Source: Flavobacterium frigidimaris
GTDB taxonomy: Bacteria; Bacteroidota; Bacteroidia; Flavobacteriales; Flavobacteriaceae
Direction: 5' to 3'
Assembly (NCBI GenBank): GCA_900129595.1
Contig: FQWG01000003.1
Coordinates: 248,001-312,000 of the forward strand
Length of the DNA stretch: 64,000 bases
The notes beneath the pieces were generated by a model. That model was not told the DNA's origin. It worked only from the letters and a program-made list of their open reading frames with translations, and did not search any database. The position numbers were made by a program, and so were the translations under genes. This document shows, piece by piece, positions 37,902 to 46,921 of the stretch; the stretch's first letter is position 1; every line of letters starts with the position of its first letter.

Positions 37902-39167
37902 ATGAAAAATACTTCTGAAATTAAAGTTTTTGTAACATATAGTTGGGATAATGAGGAACATAATGAAAAAGCTATAGCATTTACTAATTTTTTAAGAGAT
38001 CATGGGTTTCATGCTGAAATAGATAAAATGTTGATACAGAATGAAACTGCAAAAGATTTCATAACTATGATGCATAGAGGAATGACAGATTACAGTAAGG
38101 TAATCATTATTCTATCTGAAACTTACCGAAAAAAAGCAGAAGAATTCAAAGGTGGGGTTGGAACTGAATATTCACTTATACTAAGAGATATTGAAACAAA
38201 TTCAAATAAATATATTTTAATATCATTTGAAGGCTTTAATGATAAGATCATTCCTTTATTTTTTAAATCTAGAGAAATTCTAGATTTAAGCAAAGGAAAT
38301 GAAAGAGAAAAGGAGAAACTATTTGCAAAATTGCTTGATCAAAAACTCTATGAATTTTCACCTGTAGCACCTAAATTACCTTCAATTGAAACAAAGAAGG
38401 CAAATTCTTTATTTCAGAAAAGTGGTATAAACCTTTCTGATAAAAAACCAGTTCAAGAAAGTCTAAAAAAGATTTTTAAAATAGAATTAACGAAAGATTT
38501 CGAATGTAAACAAAGCGATCTAATTCTTGCAGATTATTTTACTCAAATTAAAGACTTATTCAATGAAGGAAAATCATATGAAATTGAATTTGAAATCGAA
38601 AATATAAGTGAAATATATCGAAAATATGAAGAATTAAAAAAAATAGAAAATCCTAATGAAAATGACTTGAAGGCAAAAAATCAATACAGAAAATTTTTAG
38701 ATGCATGCTTTTATTATGGAAAAGAAACAATATACAATAAATTAAAAGAGGTAACTGAAAATATTATAATTTATAGTTACAACAAGTATGCATACATTTA
38801 CAATATAGATGAAGTTGTTATAGCTGTACAAAATAGTGTTAAGTATTTTGCTACAAATCCCAAAATTAAACAAGGAAAAGGTTTTGATATTTTTGAAGAT
38901 GAGAATAATTGGAGCTTTAAAATATATTTAGATGAAAAGGAAATACTAAAACTTCTAAGTACTTTAGGCATAAAAGATCCCTCAATTTCTAATAATTATA
39001 TGTTGCTAACTAGATTAGGAGGATTGGATGTCCACGATTTAAATCATGAAATATTAATTAGAGAAGCTATCCCAAAACAAGCATTTTCATATGTTTATAA
39101 TAATATTTCATCAGAGAAAAAAGACGACTACTTTAAAATTGGTAATTGGAAATTAGGACTAGCATAA
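37902..39167 (+). CDS. SEFIR domain protein, island copy B
   Basis: 421 residues. Residues about 6-150 are the same SEFIR domain as copy A (IKVFVTYSWDNEEHNEKAIA, DHGFHAEIDKML, GGVGTEYSLILRDIE), about 80% identical, but with many synonymous DNA differences. The C-terminal about 240 residues are unrelated to copy A: charged and helical (FEIENISEIYRKYEELKKI), then FFATNPKIKQ-like strands and DDYFKIGNWKLGLA. It therefore shares an effector-type domain while using another sensor or partner domain. Palindromic repeats lie on both sides, at 37563-37729 and 39217-39304. Confidence 0.85.
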   Translation: MKNTSEIKVFVTYSWDNEEHNEKAIAFTNFLRDHGFHAEIDKMLIQNETAKDFITMMHRGMTDYSKVIIILSETYRKKAEEFKGGVGTEYSLILRDIETNSNKYILISFEGFNDKIIPLFFKSREILDLSKGNEREKEKLFAKLLDQKLYEFSPVAPKLPSIETKKANSLFQKSGINLSDKKPVQESLKKIFKIELTKDFECKQSDLILADYFTQIKDLFNEGKSYEIEFEIENISEIYRKYEELKKIENPNENDLKAKNQYRKFLDACFYYGKETIYNKLKEVTENIIIYSYNKYAYIYNIDEVVIAVQNSVKYFATNPKIKQGKGFDIFEDENNWSFKIYLDEKEILKLLSTLGIKDPSISNNYMLLTRLGGLDVHDLNHEILIREAIPKQAFSYVYNNISSEKKDDYFKIGNWKLGLA

Positions 39168-39216
39168 ATATAAATGACCCCGCTCTACGAAGTATTTTCA
39201 TAAAAAGCTACCCCTG

Positions 39217-39304
39217 CTAGCGCGAGCGTCCGCTCGTGAGCACAAGCCATGCAAATAACAAAAATATAAAAACTATGAGTGCACGAGCGGGACGCTCGCG
39301 CTAG
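39217..39304. mobile_element. MITE-like element with CTAGCGCGAGCG ends
   Basis: Inverted ends CTAGCGCGAGCGTC(C)GCTCGTG at 39217-39238 and 39282-39304 (one indel). The 43-base interior is AAGCCATGCAAATAACAAAA-like and is seen again, degraded, at 40862-40952. It flanks SEFIR copy B on its right. Confidence 0.65.
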
Positions 39305-39366
39305 CCGAAGAACATAAAACAAAAAAACTCAATCATTACGCTAATCCTAAACAAGAATTCATACAA

Positions 39367-39606
39367 ATGGATTTTTTACAAATAATAGTGGGTCGAATTT
39401 TATTAGAGTATTTAGGAGCATCAGTTAGGTTTCTGTATGTAAACTTACGATGTTTACTAAACGACGATGACTTTACAACATTTTCAGGCATATGGTCACC
39501 AACGGGCAGCAACAAAAAGAAGGAAGAAAACAGCTCTTTAAATCATATGATTGGAGTTATATTCCTGGGAGCACTTATACTTCTCTTAATTATTTTTAAT
39601 ACGTAA
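39367..39606 (+). CDS. Small single-pass membrane protein
   Basis: 79 residues with a C-terminal transmembrane helix (about 59-77, MIGVIFLGALILLLIIF) and a mildly hydrophobic N-terminal part (LQIIVGRILLEYLGASVRFLYVNL). I do not recognise it. It is the last gene on the plus strand of the accessory island, 25 bases from a converging gene. Could be part of the island or a stray membrane-protein gene. Confidence 0.6.
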   Translation: MDFLQIIVGRILLEYLGASVRFLYVNLRCLLNDDDFTTFSGIWSPTGSNKKKEENSSLNHMIGVIFLGALILLLIIFNT

Positions 39607-39631
39607 GATTGATAGCAATGGAATCTTATTT

Positions 39632-39964
39632 TTAATCAGACTTCAAACCCATCTTATGCAAATCATCCAACAATTCCATTTCCTGATCAGGTAAAAGCTG
39701 CAATGCAATTTCAAGCAAAGTCACCACATTAATATCTGTATCTGATTCAAAAAAAGCCAAACTTCTGGCTTCCTTATTCATTAAAACGATACTTGATTTC
39801 AGAAGATCTGAAACCATTGAGTTTAATTCGTTATAACCGGAAACTTTTAGCGTTACACTAAACGAATTATCACCCTTATTCTCTGTTTTTAGGGTGTTGA
39901 ATTTATTGATTCTATTCATTGATTCTAAAAATTCTGTGACTTGTTTTGTTTGTTGGCTTTCCAT
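39632..39964 (-). CDS. Small helical protein of unknown function (paralogue of 9472-9789)
   Basis: 110 residues, no signal peptide. The C-terminal segment INVVTLLEIALQLLPDQEMELLDDLHKMG corresponds to INVALVLEMVLEMFPLDEFELITEI in the protein at 9472-9789, and the central SDLLKSSIVLMNKEARSLAFFESD to IIKLCIVALEQEAHQ. Both are thus one small family of unknown role. It converges on the island genes. Upstream (40035-40065) is a repeated GTATACAA palindrome that may be an operator. Confidence 0.72.
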   Translation of the reverse strand: MESQQTKQVTEFLESMNRINKFNTLKTENKGDNSFSVTLKVSGYNELNSMVSDLLKSSIVLMNKEARSLAFFESDTDINVVTLLEIALQLLPDQEMELLDDLHKMGLKSD

Positions 39965-40194
39965 GATTGAATCTTATCTAGTTACTATTTTTCATCAAAA
40001 CGAAATTACAAGTAATAGATTACTTTTAGGTGATTGTATACAATCGGTTGTATACAACTGATTTAAAATGAAAGCTACAAGAAAATATCTTTGCCGCTTT
40101 TTACATTTGTAAAGAGAAAAAAATCAATCTTTGTGTAAACGAAAGTCAAAACGTTAAATACAGAATGGGAATCCGCTCTTCAACACAATACATT

Positions 40195-40848
40195 ATGAAA
40201 AAACTATACTTCAACCTTTTATTACTAACGCTTATTCCGGTGCATTCCTTTTGCCAACAAAAACAAGTTAATTCTTCTTCGATTAAGGAAGAGATAATAA
40301 TTGGAGATCACGAAGACGGAAAAATTGAAGACGGCAAATATAAATGCAACTTATTCGATTGGCAAATTGAAATTCCGGAAGGCTTTACAATAACATCAAA
40401 AGAAAGAACAAAAGAATTAGAAGACAAAGGTTACGAAGCTATGAAGGAACATGCCACAGAAGGAAAAAATGTTACCCGATCCAGTACAACCTTAATCAGT
40501 TTTGAAAAAGACAAATACAATATTTTTAGCGCCAATTACGAGTCTTTAATTGGTAAAAAAAAGATGACATTTGACGAATACAAAGCCTTTATGTTTCAAT
40601 TACTCGAAGAAACCTATTCTGGTAAAGGACTAAAATATGACATTGCAAAAAGTGATTTAAAACTAGGGAAATATGACTTTAATAAAATTTTAGTTCATCT
40701 GTACCATCCTAAAACTGACGCACTAATTTTAACTCAGGAATTTTACAGCTCTTACATAAACAACCATTTATATACGGCCGGCATCAATTATCAAAGCGAA
40801 GATTTAGGGTATATTATGAGTTACAATTTTATCAAATCTTTTAAATAA
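40195..40848 (+). CDS. Secreted hypothetical protein
   Basis: 217 residues from the ATG at 40195, which gives a clean signal peptide (MKKLYFNLLLLTLIPVHSFC); an upstream in-frame ATG at 40165 would add ten polar residues. The mature part has DWQIEIPEGFTITS and then SFEKDKYNIFSANYESL, with an alpha/beta pattern; the single Cys in KYKCNLFDW. Related proteins are common small secreted proteins of Flavobacterium. Function unknown. Confidence 0.75.
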   Translation: MKKLYFNLLLLTLIPVHSFCQQKQVNSSSIKEEIIIGDHEDGKIEDGKYKCNLFDWQIEIPEGFTITSKERTKELEDKGYEAMKEHATEGKNVTRSSTTLISFEKDKYNIFSANYESLIGKKKMTFDEYKAFMFQLLEETYSGKGLKYDIAKSDLKLGKYDFNKILVHLYHPKTDALILTQEFYSSYINNHLYTAGINYQSEDLGYIMSYNFIKSFK

Positions 40849-40861
40849 ATTCATTATTCCC

Positions 40862-40952
40862 CCGCTGGCGATGGCGTCTCGCTCGTGAACGCAAGCCATA
40901 TCAATAACAAAATAATATAAACTATGAATGCACGATCGGGTCGTAATAACCA
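40862..40952. repeat. Degraded copy of the CTAGCGCGAGCG element
   Basis: Begins CCGCTGGCGATGGCGTCTCGCT, ends GCACGATCGGGTCG. The interior (AACGCAAGCCATATCAATAAC) aligns with the element at 39217, but the ends carry several substitutions. Confidence 0.55.
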
Positions 40953-41110
40953 TGACAATAATCCCTAACGAAATGAGAGAAAAAACCAAAGCATATTAGT
41001 TATTTATCTATCATTGATCTTTCATTAAAACCTGAAGTTTTAGGTAAAATGAGAACAGGAGATTTTGTTTATCTTCACAAAAAAAGCAACAAAAACTACC
41101 TTCACAAAAG

Positions 41111-41548
41111 ATGAAAAAAATTATATTTAAGTTTTGGCTAATTAATTTTCTGATAAGTGCTGTATTATTTTTAACCTATCATGTAGTGATTGCAGCAACA
41201 AAAACGATCGATGGAAATTTATTTGAAAAATTGATGCAGATTTTAGAACTGTATTTAAATATAGGTTTTGCATTTATATATTTTATTACGATGGTTATTT
41301 CTTCTTTTGTACTTCTTCTTAATTTGGTAGAAAAAATCAGGAATAATTTCTATCTATCACTTCTGACATTTTTAGGAATACCACTATTTTGTTTTATTTT
41401 TATCATCAGTAATCTATTGATTGATATTCGCATACAGAATTTTACGATTCTGACAACGCTTGCCATTTTTTCAACAATTGGTATGTTCCTTACCACAATA
41501 CAATTTTTATTGTTCAGAAAAACAATCAACAAAATCCAGGTTCAATAA
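41111..41548 (+). CDS. Integral membrane protein of unknown function
   Basis: 145 residues with four hydrophobic segments at about 8-28, 46-72, 80-100 and 112-133, positive residues between. No family motif is seen. It is flanked by two short secreted or lipoprotein genes on the same strand but with gaps above 180 bases. The gap after it (41549-41730) shows no clear feature. Confidence 0.7.
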   Translation: MKKIIFKFWLINFLISAVLFLTYHVVIAATKTIDGNLFEKLMQILELYLNIGFAFIYFITMVISSFVLLLNLVEKIRNNFYLSLLTFLGIPLFCFIFIISNLLIDIRIQNFTILTTLAIFSTIGMFLTTIQFLLFRKTINKIQVQ

Positions 41549-41730
41549 ATACAAACTGCTGCCAATACGAGTTTTACAACAGACAGGCTGATGTAAAAAA
41601 TTCAACCGCAGTTTTTCAATTGAACTTTAATAACAATATTGGCTTTACGCTTCGCTTTTCTGACCGGCCGCAAAGCATCAAAACATTAGCCGGCAATTGA
41701 GCAGAATGCAGAAAAACAAAAACCATAATT

Positions 41731-42303
41731 ATGAAAATCAAATTTTTAGTTTTGCTTTTAATTCTTTGTAGTTGTGAAACCAAATCAAAAAAAAGTGTTT
41801 CTAACGACTCCATAACAGAAAAATCTGTTGCGGAGAAAATTGGAATCGAAAATCGAAAGTTTTTCGTTGGAGACATTAATAATGATAAAGTTAATGATAC
41901 TGCGTTTGTAAATTATAAATGGAATGAGGAAACAAATGAAGTTGAGTGTGGAGAAAAAATTTGCTATGTAGCTATTAAGTTTAAAAGAAATATTCCAACA
42001 ATACGTCTTGAACAATCTTTAGTAGGAGTTTGGGTTATGAAAACCGAAGATATCAATCATGATCATGCAAATGAAATTCTAATTTTTTCCAGAACAAATG
42101 AAGGCTGGTGGAAAAACATTTCGGTTTGGTCCTATAAAAATGGTACTTGGCATGAAATTGCAAAAACAAATGGGTTTATATCTGATGACAAAGATTTTGA
42201 AAATCGAATAATAAAAGAAAAAGGAAAATACTATTTAATTGGACAAGATAAGTGGACAGAAGATGAAAATGGTGATTTCAAAGAAATTAAAATTAAGTTA
42301 TAA
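41731..42303 (+). CDS. Lipoprotein with FG-GAP/VCBS-like repeats
   Basis: 190 residues. Lipoprotein signal with Cys at 13 or 15 (LILCSCETK). Two calcium-loop-like segments, GDINNDKVNDTAFVNY and EDINHDHANEILIF, are of the FG-GAP/VCBS type (DxNxDxxND) and often form blade repeats. The rest is strands with Trp-rich phrases (GWWKNISVWSYKNGTWHEI). Probably a surface or periplasmic lipoprotein; ligand unknown. 29 bases before the YdcF gene, so cotranscription is possible. Confidence 0.75.
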   Translation: MKIKFLVLLLILCSCETKSKKSVSNDSITEKSVAEKIGIENRKFFVGDINNDKVNDTAFVNYKWNEETNEVECGEKICYVAIKFKRNIPTIRLEQSLVGVWVMKTEDINHDHANEILIFSRTNEGWWKNISVWSYKNGTWHEIAKTNGFISDDKDFENRIIKEKGKYYLIGQDKWTEDENGDFKEIKIKL

Positions 42304-42332
42304 AAAGCCTACTAAACGCTCTAATTGATTAC

Positions 42333-42893
42333 ATGAAAAACTGGAAACAAATACTAAAATTACTTCTAACAATATTTTTACTATGGTTTATTGGGCATAC
42401 AATCTATATAACAATTGACGGCTTGCATGATAACGAAAAAAATGCAGATATTGCAGTTATTCTTGGCAACAAAGTAAACGAAGACGGAACACTTTCTGAA
42501 CGTCTTGAAAAGCGCTTGGAATGTGGGTTAAATTTATACCGAAAACATCGCGTAAAAAAAATAATAGTAAGCGGTGGTTTAGGCAAAGAAGGTTTTTATG
42601 AAGGAGATAAAATGAGAGATTTTTTAATTGCTAACAAAGTTCCGGATACTGCAATAATTGTCGACAATCTAGGAAACAACACGCGCGCAACATTAATTAA
42701 CACAATAAAATTAAAAGATAGTCTTGACTTTAAAAGCATAATTGTGGTATCACAATATTATCATGTAACGAGAACCAAAATGTTGTTTCGTAAACAAGGG
42801 TTTAAGAATGTTGCCAGTGTTAGCCCCAATTATTTTGAAATTAAAGATTTGTACTCCATATTACGAGAATTTGTTGGATACTACACGCAATAA
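42333..42893 (+). CDS. YdcF family (DUF218) membrane-anchored protein
   Basis: 186 residues. One N-terminal membrane segment (about 8-30) precedes a DUF218 domain: IAVILGNKVNEDGTLSERLEKRLECG, VKKIIVSGG, NNTRATLINT and IIVVSQYYHVTRTKMLF. The YdcF/SanA/ElyC family acts in envelope biogenesis: E. coli SanA affects vancomycin sensitivity and ElyC peptidoglycan/undecaprenyl metabolism. The exact substrate is unknown. It follows a lipoprotein gene by 29 bases and precedes an acyltransferase by 68. Confidence 0.9.
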   Translation: MKNWKQILKLLLTIFLLWFIGHTIYITIDGLHDNEKNADIAVILGNKVNEDGTLSERLEKRLECGLNLYRKHRVKKIIVSGGLGKEGFYEGDKMRDFLIANKVPDTAIIVDNLGNNTRATLINTIKLKDSLDFKSIIVVSQYYHVTRTKMLFRKQGFKNVASVSPNYFEIKDLYSILREFVGYYTQ

Positions 42894-42961
42894 AAAACAT
42901 TGATTACACTTGTGAACTCAACCCAATTTATAAGCCGCATATTAAAAAATAGAATCAAAAA

Positions 42962-44056
42962 ATGACACAAACCACTACCGAAACCTTAAAACCAAAACAA
43001 CATTTTGAAATCCTCGACGGATTAAGAGGAGTAGCCGCTTTGGCTATTGTATTTTTTCATTTTATGGAAATCGTTTATCCGCCTAAAGAAAATTTTATCG
43101 CGCATGGTTTCCTTGCAGTTGACTTTTTCTTTTGTCTTTCCGGATTTGTTATTGCCTACGCCTACAATGATCGTATTGAAAAAATGAAACTCAGCGACTT
43201 TTTTACATTAAGACTGATCAGATTACATCCTTTGGTTGTTTTTGGTTCTGTATTGGGTTTATTGGCTTTTTTGTTTGATCCGTTTGGCGGTCATCCTGAA
43301 ACCTACGAAACAGGCAAATTGATCCTGATTTTTCTGGCTTCTGTTTTTCTGATTCCTTTTCCGGTTATGGCAGATCGTTATTTCAATATATTTGGTTTAA
43401 ATGCGCCGGGCTGGTCTTTGTTTTGGGAATATGTCGCCAATATTCTGTATGCGCTTTTTCTTTACAAACTTAGTCGTCGTTCACTTTTTTTATTAACCAT
43501 TTTTGCTGCGGCAGGAATTTGTTTTGTCAGTCATCGCGCGGGAGGTTGCTTAATGGGCGGCTGGAGCGGAGAAACTTTTTGGGATGGCTGCGCCCGTATT
43601 TCATATTCGTTTTTAGCAGGAATGCTCATTTTTCGCTCTAATTGGATTATTAAATCGAAACTGGGTTTTATCAGCTTATCAGTCTTATTGCTTTTAACGT
43701 TTTTCATCCCTTTTTCTGATTATAATTGGCTGACAGAACCTTTGGTAGTACTGCTTTATTTTCCGTTATTGATTGTAGCAGGCGCCGGAGCAACACTAAA
43801 ACCGGTATTCAGAAAACTATGTATCTTCTTCGGAAAAATATCCTATCCCCTATACATGACGCATTACGCAGCCATGTGGATATTCGCCAACTATTACACC
43901 AAATACAAACCAGAAACAGGTCAACTGGCCTTGATTATGTTTATTGGCACATTGCTTTTACTGGGCGTCGCTTATCTAACGATGGTTCTTTATGATATCC
44001 CAATTCGAAAATATCTTACGGATAGGAGAAAGAAAAAATCTCAAAATCCCGGTTAG
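42962..44056 (+). CDS. Acyltransferase family (OafA/NolL-type) membrane protein
   Basis: 364 residues with about ten transmembrane helices. The acyltransferase_3 signature is at the start: FEILDGLRGVAALAIVFFHF, with the conserved Arg in DGLRG and the catalytic His of FFHF, and then GFLAVDFFFCLSGFVIAYAY. Such proteins transfer acetyl or other acyl groups to lipid-linked sugars, O-antigen or peptidoglycan. No glycan gene cluster adjoins, so the acceptor cannot be guessed. Confidence 0.92.
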   Translation: MTQTTTETLKPKQHFEILDGLRGVAALAIVFFHFMEIVYPPKENFIAHGFLAVDFFFCLSGFVIAYAYNDRIEKMKLSDFFTLRLIRLHPLVVFGSVLGLLAFLFDPFGGHPETYETGKLILIFLASVFLIPFPVMADRYFNIFGLNAPGWSLFWEYVANILYALFLYKLSRRSLFLLTIFAAAGICFVSHRAGGCLMGGWSGETFWDGCARISYSFLAGMLIFRSNWIIKSKLGFISLSVLLLLTFFIPFSDYNWLTEPLVVLLYFPLLIVAGAGATLKPVFRKLCIFFGKISYPLYMTHYAAMWIFANYYTKYKPETGQLALIMFIGTLLLLGVAYLTMVLYDIPIRKYLTDRRKKKSQNPG

Positions 44057-44328
44057 CTATCGAGAGCAAAATTTTATTTAAAGCTAATGATTAAAAGTTT
44101 TTTTTTAGTTCACGCAGATTCTGCAGATTAAGGCAGATTAAATTTTGATAATATACTCTGCGACCATCTGCTTAAATCTTTTTAAATCTGCGTGAAACAA
44201 AAAACTTAACGACTTTGCGACTTTGTGCGATTAAATAAAAACAACCTTTGTCCCTTTGTTCCTAAGAACCTTTGCTCCTTTCTTATAAAAAATCCCTAAT
44301 TTCGCTTTTTAAACAACGAAGGAGAAAA
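44057..44328. repeat. CACGCAGATT-type palindromic repeat before topB
   Basis: 44107-44198 has GTTCACGCAGATTCTGCAG at the left and AATCTGCGTGAAAC at the right. It is the same family as the repeats at 2773 and 46649. The 3' part is a CCTTTGTCCCTTTGTTCC run shared with 21534 and 32955. Confidence 0.55.
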
Positions 44329-46638
44329 ATGAAGGTATGTATTGCTGAAAAACCAAGTGTAGCACGCGAAATCGCATCCGTTTTGGGAGCCAATACCAAG
44401 CACGATGGATATTTTGAAGGAAACGGTTATGCCGTGACGTACACTTTTGGGCATTTATGTACTTTAAAAGAACCCAACGATTACAAACCGCACTGGAAAA
44501 GCTGGGATTTGAACAACTTACCCATGCTTCCGGAGAAATTCGAAACCAAAGTTGTCGAGAATTCAGGAATTCAAAAACAGTTTAAAATTGTAAAAAGCTT
44601 ATTCGACAAAGCCGAGTTGGTCATCAACTGTGGGGATGCCGGGCAGGAAGGTGAACTGATTCAGCGTTGGGTTATGAACGAAGCGAATTACAAAGGCGAA
44701 GTACAGCGTTTATGGATTTCGTCTTTAACAACCGAAGCGATAAAAGAAGGTTTCGAAAACTTAAAGCCTTCTGAAAACTACGATAATTTATTCTATGCCG
44801 GATTCTCCAGAGCTATTGGCGACTGGTTATTGGGTATGAATGCCACACGCTTGTACACCGTAAAACACGGCGGATACAAACAAGTTTTGTCTATTGGCCG
44901 TGTGCAAACGCCAACATTGGCAATGGTTGTAGACCGTTGGAAAGAAATCGAAAACTTTAAACCTCAACCCTATTGGGAATTACAGACTTTATACAGAGAA
45001 ACCCTTTTTAGTTATGAAGATGGTCGCTTCCTGAAAAAAGAAGACGGAGAACTTTTGGCCAATAAAGTCAAAGAAAGTGAATTCGAAATTGTTTCGGTCG
45101 ATAAAAAGAACGGAAACGAGTTTGCGCCTAAACTATTCGACTTAACAGGTTTACAGGTGTATTGCAATACCAAATTTGGATTTTCGGCAGACGAAACGCT
45201 AAAAATTGTGCAAACTTTATACGAACAAAAAGTAGTGACCTATCCCAGAGTTGACACGACTTTTTTACCAAACGATATTTACCCAAAAGTACCGGGAATT
45301 CTGCAAAAACTATCCAAATACGCGGAGTTAACGCAACCGCTTTTAGAAAAAAAGATAAAAAAATCACCTAAGGTTTTCAACGACAAAAAAGTTACAGATC
45401 ACCATGCGATTATTCCAACCGGAATAGAAAGCAATTTGCAATTCAATCAGCAGCAAGTCTATGATATTATTACAAGACGTTTTATTGCGGTATTTTATGA
45501 TGATTGTCTCGTGGCCAATACCACAGTAATAGGAAAAGCAGCCGAAGTACATTTTAAAACCACCGGAAAAGAAATCCTGAAAAAAGGATTCCGTGTTGTT
45601 TTTGAAGATCCAAACGCTAAGGAAAAAGAAGCCGATCTGTTACCTAGTTTTGTTGTGGGCGAAAAAGGGCCGCACGAACCATCGTTTTTAGAAAAAGAGA
45701 CAAAACCACCCAATCAGTTTACTGAGGCAACTTTACTGCGTGCGATGGAAACCGCAGGAAAACAAGTCGATGACGAAGATTTACGAGAACTGATGAAAGA
45801 AAACGGTATTGGCCGTCCGTCTACGCGTGCGAATATTATCGAAACACTTTTTAAGCGTCAGTATATTGTTCGAAACAAAAAACAGGTTTTACCAACTCCA
45901 ACGGGGATTCAGCTTATAGATACGATTCAGAATGAATTGATCAAATCCGCTGAACTTACAGGTTCCTGGGAAAAGCAGTTGAAAGATATCGAAAAAGGCA
46001 CTTTTACCGCCGGAGCATTCATCAAAAACATGAAGCGAATGGTCGAGGCTTTGGTTACCGAAGTACGAAGTGAAACCAGACACGCCAATATTTCGCACGC
46101 TACCGCTACTCAAAAAGAAGTGGTAAAAGTTGAGAAAAAGAAAGCCGCAGGAATTTTGGCAGAAACGTGTCCGAAATGCCAGAAAGCCACTTTAATAAAA
46201 GGAAAATCAGCTTACGGATGTGGAAATTATAAAGCTGGTTGTGATTTTTTATTACCCAATACTTTTGCAGAGAAAAAAATATCCGAGAACCAATATTTAC
46301 GATTGGTTCAAAAAGGATCTACCGTAAACATAAAAGGCTTTAAAACCGAGGAAGGAACTGTAGAAGGTTTGATTCGTTTTGAAGAAAACTACAAACTAAA
46401 GCTAGAAGTCAAAAAAACAGCCCCGAAAGCAAAACCAGCTGCAGCAATTGATTCTGATGCCCTGACGTGCCCAAAATGCAAAAAAGGAACGATCATGAAA
46501 GGAAAAACCGCTTATGGTTGTGGCGATTATAAATTGGGTTGTGATTTTAAAGTGACTTTTGATGATGTCAGAGCCAAACTAAAAGATCAAAAACCTACTA
46601 AAGAATTGGTTTATGCTATTTTAGGCGAAAGTGTTTAA
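44329..46638 (+). CDS. topB: DNA topoisomerase III (type IA)
   Basis: 769 residues from the ATG at 44329; it is preceded by GGAG, an uncommon Shine-Dalgarno-like site for this group, and the TTG further upstream (44272) is rejected. Toprim domain about 1-135 (KVCIAEKPSVAREIASVLG, then INCGDAGQEGELIQ). The catalytic Tyr305 is in VTYPRVDTTFLP. GRPSTRANIIETL and the rest of the topo core reach about 590. The C-terminal part has two zinc ribbons, CPKCQKATLIKGKSAYGCG and CPKCKKGTIMKGKTAYGCG. It relaxes negative supercoils and resolves recombination intermediates. Probably chromosomal; no conjugation genes are near. Confidence 0.95.
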   Translation: MKVCIAEKPSVAREIASVLGANTKHDGYFEGNGYAVTYTFGHLCTLKEPNDYKPHWKSWDLNNLPMLPEKFETKVVENSGIQKQFKIVKSLFDKAELVINCGDAGQEGELIQRWVMNEANYKGEVQRLWISSLTTEAIKEGFENLKPSENYDNLFYAGFSRAIGDWLLGMNATRLYTVKHGGYKQVLSIGRVQTPTLAMVVDRWKEIENFKPQPYWELQTLYRETLFSYEDGRFLKKEDGELLANKVKESEFEIVSVDKKNGNEFAPKLFDLTGLQVYCNTKFGFSADETLKIVQTLYEQKVVTYPRVDTTFLPNDIYPKVPGILQKLSKYAELTQPLLEKKIKKSPKVFNDKKVTDHHAIIPTGIESNLQFNQQQVYDIITRRFIAVFYDDCLVANTTVIGKAAEVHFKTTGKEILKKGFRVVFEDPNAKEKEADLLPSFVVGEKGPHEPSFLEKETKPPNQFTEATLLRAMETAGKQVDDEDLRELMKENGIGRPSTRANIIETLFKRQYIVRNKKQVLPTPTGIQLIDTIQNELIKSAELTGSWEKQLKDIEKGTFTAGAFIKNMKRMVEALVTEVRSETRHANISHATATQKEVVKVEKKKAAGILAETCPKCQKATLIKGKSAYGCGNYKAGCDFLLPNTFAEKKISENQYLRLVQKGSTVNIKGFKTEEGTVEGLIRFEENYKLKLEVKKTAPKAKPAAAIDSDALTCPKCKKGTIMKGKTAYGCGDYKLGCDFKVTFDDVRAKLKDQKPTKELVYAILGESV

Positions 46639-46648
46639 TTTTTTTTGC

Positions 46649-46868
46649 CACAGATTACATGATTAACATGATTTTTTACAAAGTTTTCTAACCACAAATT
46701 AGCGCGAATTTTTTGTTTCTCGCAGATTTACATCATTCAGAATCAAAATTAAATCTGCCTTAATCTGCAGCATCTGCTTGAAACAAAAATCATTTTAATC
46801 ATGTAATCTGTGGCAAATTTCTATTAGCATTTGAATAATAATTCGTGCTAATTTGTGAAATTAGTGGC
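46649..46868. repeat. Nested CACAGATT palindromic repeat after topB
   Basis: Outer arms GCCACAGATTACATGATT and AATCATGTAATCTGTGGC (46649 and 46798 to 46816) enclose GCAGATTTACATCATT / AAATCTGCCTTAATCTGC words. A further pair AATTAGCGCGAATT and AATTCGTGCTAATTTG surrounds it. No gene in 46639-46921. Confidence 0.6.
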
Positions 46869-46921
46869 AACCATTTTTTTTAATATCTTAGCCTTTCAAT
46901 TTAACATCAAAAACCATAATT

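Noticed and set aside
37624..40952. CRISPR array suggested by repeated palindromes
   Set aside because: The repeats are few, unequal in spacing and of two different families; no cas genes are present.
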